Source of the DNA: Oscillospiraceae bacterium
Lineage (GTDB): Bacteria > Bacillota > Clostridia > Oscillospirales > Oscillospiraceae
Assembly (NCBI GenBank): GCA_031260745.1
Contig: JAISKY010000298.1
Coordinates: forward strand, 1-7,197
Direction of reading: 5' to 3'
Length of the DNA: 7,197 bases
A program made the translations under genes and the position numbers. How positions within the stretch are numbered: the first letter of the stretch is position 1; every line of letters starts with the position of its first letter. Below, one piece after another: positions 1 through 4,816 of this stretch. The notes under the pieces are model-generated. The model had not been told where the DNA came from and searched no databases. It was given only the letters and a program-made list of their open reading frames with translations.

Positions 1-755
1 ACGCCTATTCCCAACTTGTCCGGAGCGGCAAAACGGAACTTGGCGGCAAGGTTAATTTTTGCGTGCCTACGGGTAACTTCGGCAATATTCTCGCCGGATA
101 TATCGCGAGAGATATGGGCTTACCCGTAAACAAGCTGATTTGCGCGTCGAACGCGAATAATGTGCTTACCGATTTTCTTGATACCGGCATATACGACCGC
201 CGCAGAGAGCTAATCGTAACCGCGTCGCCCTCGATGGACATACTTATTTCGTCGAATTTGGAGCGACTGCTGTATTTCGTGTCTGACTGCGATTCCGCGT
301 TGGTAAAAACGCTTATGACTGAACTTTCTAAAAAGGGCAGATATTCCGTTGACGCTGTGCTGAAAAACAAAATCGGCTCCGTATTCCTCGGCGGGTTCTG
401 TGACGACGACGCTACAAGAGCGTCTATAGCTAAGGTTTTCAATGAATACGGTTATCTGATAGACCCTCACACCGCGGTCGCGTACAACGTCTGGTCGCGG
501 CTCAACGAGGACGAGCTTTCAAGTCCGCATACGGTTATCGTGTCTACCGCCAGTCCGTACAAATTCTGCGTGGACGTACTAAACGCGCTGGGCGCGGACT
601 GCCCGGAGGGTTTAGCGCAGTTCGGAGCGTTAAGCGAACTTACCGGAACCGCTGTTCCGGCTCCGCTGTCCGAGCTTGACGGCAAGCCGGTACGCTTCAC
701 CGACGCTGTAGCGGCGGACGCGATGCGCGGTTATGTTACCGCTAAACTAAGCTAA
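1..755 (+). CDS. thrC: Threonine synthase, C-terminal part (5' end outside window)
   Basis: Threonine synthase is the PLP enzyme that converts O-phosphohomoserine to threonine, the last step of threonine synthesis in the cytoplasm. The reading frame is open from base 3 to the TAA at 753-755, giving 250 visible codons of a protein that usually has about 490, so roughly the C-terminal half is present. The GTG at base 63 is an internal codon (Val), not the start. The stretch VNFCVPTGNFGNILAGY near the left edge is the family's conserved glycine-rich PLP-phosphate-binding segment. It is followed by the typical NKLICASNANNVLTDFL and the SPSMDILISSNLERLLYF block. The PLP lysine lies upstream and cannot be seen. 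There is no frameshift or internal stop in the visible part. The next gene starts one base after the stop, so the two are probably co-transcribed. Assignment is by motif recognition and is strong. Confidence 0.95.
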   Translation, partial: AYSQLVRSGKTELGGKVNFCVPTGNFGNILAGYIARDMGLPVNKLICASNANNVLTDFLDTGIYDRRRELIVTASPSMDILISSNLERLLYFVSDCDSALVKTLMTELSKKGRYSVDAVLKNKIGSVFLGGFCDDDATRASIAKVFNEYGYLIDPHTAVAYNVWSRLNEDELSSPHTVIVSTASPYKFCVDVLNALGADCPEGLAQFGALSELTGTAVPAPLSELDGKPVRFTDAVAADAMRGYVTAKLS

Positions 756-756
756 T

Positions 757-1440
757 ATGCTGTACGCAATCGGCGACGTTCATTTGTCGCTAAGTTCCGA
801 GAAACCGATGGACATATTCGGCGGAAATTGGGACGGTTACGTGGAAAAACTCCGCGCCGGGTTAAGCGTACTCCGCGCGGAGGATACTTGCGTATTCTGC
901 GGCGATACCAGTTGGGGTATGCGGCTCGGCGACGCGTTGGAGGACTTCCGGTTTCTTGACGCGTTTCCCGGACGGAAAATCCTGCTAAAAGGCAACCACG
1001 ACTATTGGTGGGAAACCAGCGGTAAAATGAACCGCTTCTTCGCCGAAAACGGAATCCAAACCTTTAACATACTCCACAACAATTTCTACGAGTACGACGG
1101 AATCGCTATTTGCGGCACTCGCGGCTGGTTCTTCGAGGAGGACAAAGGCACGGAGCAAGACCGCAAAATCTTTCTGCGTGAACTCGGACGGCTTGAGGCT
1201 TCGCTGATTGCCGCCGGTGAGCTTACCAAATACGTGTTTCTTCACTACCCGCCGATTTTCAATAACTATCTGTGTTACGAGATACTTGACCTGTTCTCAA
1301 AGTACGGCGTCAGCCGTTGTTACTACGGTCACATTCACGGTTCAGGACACCACTACGCGTTCGAGGGTGTACGCAGTTGCGTTACCTATACGATGGTGTC
1401 CGCCGACTGGCTGAATTTTAACCCCGTCTGTATAGTGTGA
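757..1440 (+). CDS. Metallophosphoesterase (calcineurin-like, COG1768-type predicted phosphohydrolase)
   Basis: This 227-residue protein is a single calcineurin-like phosphoesterase domain with every metal-ligand motif in order: GDVH at 6-9 (Asp7, His9), GDTSWG at 49-54 (Asp50), GNHD at 79-82 (Asn80, His81), His163 in HYPP, and GHIHG at 191-195 (His192, His194). A two-metal phosphoesterase active site is therefore intact. The GDxSW and NHDYWW variants resemble the small stand-alone bacterial phosphohydrolases of the COG1768 type, whose substrate is not established. I see no signal peptide or membrane segment, so it should be cytoplasmic. The ATG at 757 puts the first beta strand (LYAIGDVH) right at the N terminus, as is normal for the fold. 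No clear Shine-Dalgarno precedes it and the gap to the thrC stop is one base, so translation probably depends on coupling to thrC. A direct role in threonine metabolism is not implied. Confidence 0.9.
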   Translation: MLYAIGDVHLSLSSEKPMDIFGGNWDGYVEKLRAGLSVLRAEDTCVFCGDTSWGMRLGDALEDFRFLDAFPGRKILLKGNHDYWWETSGKMNRFFAENGIQTFNILHNNFYEYDGIAICGTRGWFFEEDKGTEQDRKIFLRELGRLEASLIAAGELTKYVFLHYPPIFNNYLCYEILDLFSKYGVSRCYYGHIHGSGHHYAFEGVRSCVTYTMVSADWLNFNPVCIV

Positions 1441-1454
1441 ACCGCGCGCAAAAT

Positions 1455-1488
1455 AACCTGCCGCTCCGTCAGGAAGCGGCAGGTTTTT
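1455..1488. terminator. Bidirectional intrinsic terminator between convergent units
   Basis: An 11-bp perfect stem pairs AACCTGCCGCT (1455-1465) with AGCGGCAGGTT (1475-1485) around a 9-nt loop. It is followed by a T run at 1484-1488, giving a standard Rho-independent terminator for the thrC-phosphoesterase unit. On the minus strand the same stem is followed by TTATTTTG, a usable U-rich tail. It can therefore also end the nfeD-floA-ABC operon, whose last stop is at 1507-1509, about 20 nt away. Confidence 0.9.
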
Positions 1489-1506
1489 ATAAAGTACAAT
1501 GACGGT

Positions 1507-2361
1507 TTATTCCAAGTCGCAATGCTCGAACAATGCCCAACCGATTAGCACGCACACCGCAATCACAATCACGGGAACATACGTCGGAATGTCGTACAGC
1601 CCGAACGTCGGCAAGTAAACCGGTAACAACGGAGTTACCACCGACGACATAGACTCTGGAGCGGTTTCCAGCGGAGCGCCGTATACTACCAGCCCTATCC
1701 ACGCCGCAAGTTCAATTCCCAACGTTATCAGCGATGGAAACACCGCGGCTTTGAAAAGATATATCCACACCAGCGGCACCGACATTATTGCCGCGTCAAA
1801 CAGCGCCTTCCGAAAAATACTTGCCCATATAAACCCCGCGGAAACTTTGGTGAAAATCGTTCCCGCGAACAAAAAAATCAGCGCGAACGTGGTTATCAGC
1901 GACACCAGAATAGTAATTGTAAAGTACGCGACTATGCGCGACCAATATATCGACGCTCTGCGGTAGCCGACATACAGCATATTATTCCAAAGTCTGGTTT
2001 TGAAGTCCATCCCGATATAATACGGAGCGAAAAATGACGCGAACAGAATAAACCCTAGACTTACGTTAAGCAAGCGGCTAAACTGAACCTCGTGAATCGT
2101 TTCCGCAAGCTCAAACATATCCGTCGCTTGGCTTTCAACCCAATCGCGGTCAAGCTCCCAATACTTTGCGACGTTTGACGCCGCCATTCTTAAATCTATA
2201 TTATTGCCGTCGTAGTAATTCAGTATATCCGTTTTTGTAAACAGTCCGTATCTTGACGCGCCCTCGCGCTCACTGACATAAAACGAAATAATAACCATCA
2301 TCAGCGACACGAAAATAAGGAACTTGCCCTTAGTAAACTTCAGCAGTTCAGCCTTTAGCAT
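1507..2361 (-). CDS. ABC-2 type transporter permease subunit
   Basis: This 284-residue integral membrane protein has about six hydrophobic segments, near residues 14-29, 97-116, 144-167, 185-203, 207-227 and 260-277. A polar stretch of about 65 residues lies between the first two and is probably extracytoplasmic. The N terminus (MLKAELLKFTKGK, then the first membrane segment) and the amphipathic GMDFKTRLWNNMLYVGYRRASIYWS block before segment 3 are typical of ABC-2 or bacitracin-exporter-type permeases. That block is the usual coupling region. The start ATG at 2361 lies inside the ATPase gene (14-nt overlap) and follows a GGGGGAAG ribosome site, so the two proteins are almost certainly made together as one exporter. 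The substrate cannot be told from sequence. It could be a lipid, a peptide antibiotic or another membrane-active compound, as in BcrAB-like systems. This is the last gene of the minus-strand operon. Confidence 0.85.
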   Translation of the reverse strand: MLKAELLKFTKGKFLIFVSLMMVIISFYVSEREGASRYGLFTKTDILNYYDGNNIDLRMAASNVAKYWELDRDWVESQATDMFELAETIHEVQFSRLLNVSLGFILFASFFAPYYIGMDFKTRLWNNMLYVGYRRASIYWSRIVAYFTITILVSLITTFALIFLFAGTIFTKVSAGFIWASIFRKALFDAAIMSVPLVWIYLFKAAVFPSLITLGIELAAWIGLVVYGAPLETAPESMSSVVTPLLPVYLPTFGLYDIPTYVPVIVIAVCVLIGWALFEHCDLE

Positions 2362-2971
2362 TTCTTCCCCCGTCTATATATATAAAATCTGTCACGATAC
2401 CGTCAAGGTCCGACGCTTCCTGAGCCGTCAGCAGCGCGGTTTTATCGGCGTACTCCTCTTTGAACAAATCCGAGAACGCTTTGCGGCATTCATCGTCAAG
2501 CGCGGACATCGGTTCGTCCAGAATCAGAAGTTCCGGCTTACCGAGCATCGCCATCGCGATTGCCGCGCATTGTTTCTGACCCGTCAGCAAGTTACGCATA
2601 GAGCGTTCGCCCGCGAAATGCTCCTCTATCATCAGATGTTCCATCAGCATACTAATCCTGCCGCTGTCGGGTTTATTTTTCAGCAAGCTCGCCTGAGCCT
2701 GTAAGTTACCGCGAATGCTAAGTTCACGGTGAAACGCGGGCAAGTCAATCGCCGCGCCCGCGAATTTTCGCGGAATATCCCACGTTACCTTGCCTCCGTC
2801 CAGTTTTATCAATCCGAGCAAACCACGTAAAGCCGAGCTTTTGCCCGACTTTTCCGCGCCTATCAGTCCGTACGCTTTTCCGCGTCTTAGTTCCAGTGAA
2901 AATCCGTCTAACAGTATTCTTTTCCCGTACCGTTTCCGCATATCCTCCGCGCTGAGTATTACTTCGCTCAT
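2348..2971 (-). CDS. ABC transporter ATP-binding protein with divergent catalytic loops
   Basis: This 207-residue single nucleotide-binding domain is short for the exporter ATPases it resembles. Walker A is GAEKSGKSS (38-46), with the ATP-binding Lys44 intact. Walker B is LLILDE (148-153), with the catalytic Glu153 present, followed by the D-loop SALD (156-159). Three other sites are unusual. The Q-loop position reads AAIDLPAF with Asp76; BcrA-like ATPases often have Glu here instead of Gln. The signature LSGGQ is replaced by LLTGQ (128-132). The switch histidine is replaced by Gln184 in LLTAQEASDLD. ATP binding is expected, and hydrolysis may be slow or regulated. The start at 2971 has a good AAGGGAG site upstream, and the floA stop is 25 nt before it. 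The overlapping permease downstream is the obvious partner. A degenerate signalling ATPase rather than a pump motor is possible. Confidence 0.9.
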   Translation of the reverse strand: MSEVILSAEDMRKRYGKRILLDGFSLELRRGKAYGLIGAEKSGKSSALRGLLGLIKLDGGKVTWDIPRKFAGAAIDLPAFHRELSIRGNLQAQASLLKNKPDSGRISMLMEHLMIEEHFAGERSMRNLLTGQKQCAAIAMAMLGKPELLILDEPMSALDDECRKAFSDLFKEEYADKTALLTAQEASDLDGIVTDFIYIDGGRNAKG

Positions 2972-2996
2972 CAGTTCTCTCCCTTAACCGACGCTG

Positions 2997-3989
2997 TTAG
3001 TGTTTATTATTATTTTGATTGCCGCCCGTCTGAGCCACCGCGATAGACGTTTTCATCTTAGTGTCGGAGATGACATTCTGCATATTATAGTAGTCCATAA
3101 CGCCCAGTTTGCCGTCGCGGAACGCCGCCGCCATCGCGAGCGGAACCTCGGCCTCCGCCTCGACAACTTTAGCCTGCATTTCCTGAACTCTGGCTTTCAT
3201 CTCCTGTTCCAGCGCGACCGCCATCGCGCGGCGTTCCTCCGCTTTAGCCTGAGCGATTTGTTTATCGGCTTCCGCCTGGTCAGTCTGAAGTTGAGCGCCC
3301 ACGTTACGCCCGACGTCAACGTCCGCGATGTCAATCGACAAAATCTCGAACGCCGTTCCGGCTTCCAGTCCTTTGTCAAGCACCGTCTTAGAAATCCTGT
3401 CAGGATTCTCCAAAACGTCCTTATGCGAATCCGACGAGCCAATCGTAGTAACAACGCCCTCACCGACGCGAGCGATTATCGTCTGCTCACCGGCGCCGCC
3501 GACAAGACGGTCTATGTTCGCGCGAACCGTTACTTTAGCTTTAGCTTTAAGCTCGATTCCGTCTTTCGCGATTGCCGCGACTATCGGAGTTTCAATTACT
3601 TTTGGGTTAACGCTCATCTGAACCGCTTCAAGCACGTCGCGTCCCGCGAGGTCAATCGCCGCCGCGCGTTCAAACTCTAAGTTTATGTTCGCTCGTTGAG
3701 CCGCAATCAGAGCGTTAACTACTCTGTCTACGTTGCCGCCGGCTAAATAGTGCGCCTCCAGTTTGTTAATTCCGATGTTCAGTCCCGCCTTACCCGCTTT
3801 AATCCTAGGATTAACAATTCTCGCGGGGACGACGCGCCTAAGCCGCATACCCATCAGCGTGAAAATGCTCACGTGAACTCCCGCCGCCAGCGCGCTTATC
3901 CACAGCGCGACCGGAATCAGCGAGAAAAATATCCAGATAAACACTATTACGGCTACTACCACCAAAACAATAGGTAAAAACCCTTCCAT
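2997..3989 (-). CDS. floA: Flotillin-like protein FloA (UPF0365 family)
   Basis: FloA is a bacterial flotillin that oligomerises on the inner face of the membrane and organises functional membrane microdomains. At 330 residues it matches the usual FloA length (about 330). The N terminus holds a hydrophobic region (about 5-46) that would dip into the membrane. An SPFH/band 7 domain follows (about 50-230), with family hallmarks such as VVPARIVNPRIKAG, EAHYLAGGNVDRVV and AFEILSIDIADVDVGRN. Then comes an Ala/Glu/Lys/Arg/Gln-rich coiled coil (about 232-290) with repeated EA-type steps, and a C-terminal block containing RDGKLGVMDYYNMQN. The tail ends in an Asn-rich, probably disordered stretch. The ATG at 3989 follows a clear GGAGGAAC site. 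It lies 45 nt downstream of nfeD, the standard partner arrangement (yqeZ-yqfA in Bacillus subtilis). The unusual point is the ABC exporter immediately downstream. Confidence 0.97.
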   Translation of the reverse strand: MEGFLPIVLVVVAVIVFIWIFFSLIPVALWISALAAGVHVSIFTLMGMRLRRVVPARIVNPRIKAGKAGLNIGINKLEAHYLAGGNVDRVVNALIAAQRANINLEFERAAAIDLAGRDVLEAVQMSVNPKVIETPIVAAIAKDGIELKAKAKVTVRANIDRLVGGAGEQTIIARVGEGVVTTIGSSDSHKDVLENPDRISKTVLDKGLEAGTAFEILSIDIADVDVGRNVGAQLQTDQAEADKQIAQAKAEERRAMAVALEQEMKARVQEMQAKVVEAEAEVPLAMAAAFRDGKLGVMDYYNMQNVISDTKMKTSIAVAQTGGNQNNNKH

Positions 3990-4034
3990 AAGTTTAGTTC
4001 CTCCAGTTTTTTAATTTTGATACTCATTAATTAA

Positions 4035-4559
4035 TTACGATACGACCGCCTGAACCACAATCCGATTGCCCTCGGTTTCTACTACGTAGACGTCGCTGCC
4101 TTTAGGCAGATACTCGCCCTGAGTAACCACGTCGTAACGCTGACCGCCGATTTCAACCTCACCCGCCGGGCGAAGCGGCGTCAGCGCGTGTCCGCCGTAA
4201 CCTATAAGCGAGCTGAAATCGCGCGTTGAGTTATAGCCAAGTTCCGAGCTTGTAGTCGTACCGAGAATCATTCCCCTAAGCATCTTGCCTTTCGCGCTGA
4301 AATGCACGAACAGCACCAACATCAGCACGACAATCGCGATTACGCCGAGGAACATCAGCAAACCCTCGGTAACGCTGCGAGCCGTGAGAAATATATCGGC
4401 GGTAAGGCACAGTATACCAAGAATCCCGCATACTCCGAATCCGGGCATAAAGAACTCCGCGATTAACAGCGCAATGCCGATAACTAGCAATACGACAGAC
4501 AAAGTCGTAAAGCCGTTCCATACATACAGATAGTCAAACAACTCCAGACTACTAAACAT
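4035..4559 (-). CDS. NfeD-family membrane protein, short form without protease domain
   Basis: This 174-residue protein has three hydrophobic segments (about 18-36, 40-58 and 66-86). A polar linker follows, then a C-terminal OB-fold domain (about 127-173) carrying the NfeD signature LRPAGEVEIGGQRYDVVTQG. NfeD proteins partner with SPFH proteins: the OB domain is thought to contact the flotillin or stomatin, and the gene usually sits directly before it, as here. The longer NfeD class, including B. subtilis YqeZ, has an N-terminal ClpP-like serine protease domain. That domain is absent here and the start is well supported, so this is a natural short form and not a truncation. The ATG at 4559 follows a strong GGGGGAGGAA ribosome site. 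It is the first gene of the operon, with a perfect-consensus promoter about 55 nt upstream and a second promoter further out. Confidence 0.92.
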   Translation of the reverse strand: MFSSLELFDYLYVWNGFTTLSVVLLVIGIALLIAEFFMPGFGVCGILGILCLTADIFLTARSVTEGLLMFLGVIAIVVLMLVLFVHFSAKGKMLRGMILGTTTSSELGYNSTRDFSSLIGYGGHALTPLRPAGEVEIGGQRYDVVTQGEYLPKGSDVYVVETEGNRIVVQAVVS

Positions 4560-4613
4560 TATCAGTTCCTCCCCCGTTAATTGATATTAACCTACCATAA
4601 TCCGAATATTAGC

Positions 4614-4642
4614 ATTATAGCACAAATCGGAAACGATGTCAA
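4614..4642 (-). promoter_or_regulatory. Consensus SigA-type promoter, proximal, for nfeD-floA-ABC operon
   Basis: On the minus strand, TTGACA (4642-4637) and TATAAT (4619-4614) are both perfect and separated by exactly 17 bp. A TG one base before the -10 adds an extended -10 element. The start of transcription is expected near 4607 (an A), leaving a leader of about 47 nt before the nfeD ATG. This predicts strong, largely constitutive transcription of the operon. Confidence 0.88.
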
Positions 4643-4734
4643 ACGTATTTTTCCTCCGCAATGTACGCCTCGCGCGCGCTAACCCGCTTTTGTTAAAACC
4701 CCCGTTTTTTCATACGGGAAAATTTCTAGGTAAT

Positions 4735-4763
4735 ATTATACCACATATCAACAGAAAAAACAA
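4735..4763 (-). promoter_or_regulatory. Distal minus-strand promoter for nfeD operon
   Basis: On the minus strand, TTGTTT (4763-4758) and a perfect TATAAT (4740-4735) are separated by 17 bp, with transcription expected to start near 4728. The -35 lies in the left arm of the palindrome at 4754-4776. The leader would be about 170 nt and runs through the proximal promoter. The -35 has only three of six consensus bases, so activity may be weaker or depend on a factor. Confidence 0.6.
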
Positions 4764-4776
4764 GACTTGTTTTTTC
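4754..4776. repeat. Perfect 23-bp palindrome, likely operator
   Basis: GAAAAAACAAG (4754-4764) is the exact reverse complement of CTTGTTTTTTC (4766-4776), around a single central A at 4765. A one-base centre makes an RNA hairpin of the full stem impossible and the stem is A/T-rich, so a binding site for a dimeric DNA-binding protein is more likely than a terminator. Each arm contains the -35 of one of two divergent promoters, so a protein bound here would cover both. Which regulator binds is unknown, and none is encoded in the window. Confidence 0.65.
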
Positions 4777-4795
4777 GCGCGGTTTGGCGTATAAT
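4767..4795 (+). promoter_or_regulatory. Promoter for helD
   Basis: TTGTTT (4767-4772) and a perfect TATAAT (4790-4795) are separated by 17 bp. Transcription should start near 4802-4803, just before the helD ribosome site, giving a leader of only about 15 nt. The -35 sits in the right arm of the palindrome. This promoter is the mirror image of the distal minus-strand promoter about base 4765. Confidence 0.72.
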
Positions 4796-4802
4796 ACGGT
4801 TC

Positions 4803-4811
4803 GGGAGGTGA
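4803..4811 (+). promoter_or_regulatory. Ribosome binding site that sets the helD start at TTG 4817
   Basis: GGGAGGTGA lies 5 nt before the TTG at 4817 and is the only strong Shine-Dalgarno in this area. An upstream in-frame TTG at 4784 also opens the frame. It has no ribosome site and lies upstream of the -10 box at 4790-4795, so it would not be in the mRNA. The site is at the very 5' end of the predicted transcript. Confidence 0.8.
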
Positions 4812-4816
4812 AGCCA

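Noticed and set aside
3000..3680. Long plus-strand open frame (226 codons) opposite floA
   Set aside because: It is antisense to a fully supported floA, with no ribosome site or recognisable domain. It is open because of the CpG-rich codons of the real gene on the other strand.
4592..4642. Minus-strand TTG-started mini-ORF of 16 hydrophobic codons, preceded by GGAGGAAAA, in the distal nfeD leader (possible leader peptide)
   Set aside because: It coincides base for base with the perfect TTGACA/TATAAT promoter, which explains the sequence better. The ribosome site is 10 nt away and there is no codon bias or attenuator structure to support it.
4669..4680. Alternating CGCGCGCG run in the intergenic region
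   Set aside because: It is short and matches the CpG-rich style of the whole window. No repeat unit, Z-DNA role or site function can be supported.
4701..4718. Short hairpin CCCGT/ACGGG in the distal nfeD leader, followed on the minus strand by GGGTTTT
   Set aside because: The stem is only 5 bp with an 8-nt loop and the T run is interrupted. This is too weak to call an attenuator or terminator without conservation data.
4755..4775. A/T-rich inverted repeat read as an intrinsic terminator
   Set aside because: The one-base centre and A/T stem give a poor RNA hairpin, and there is no gene upstream on either strand for it to terminate. The position over two -35 boxes fits an operator better.
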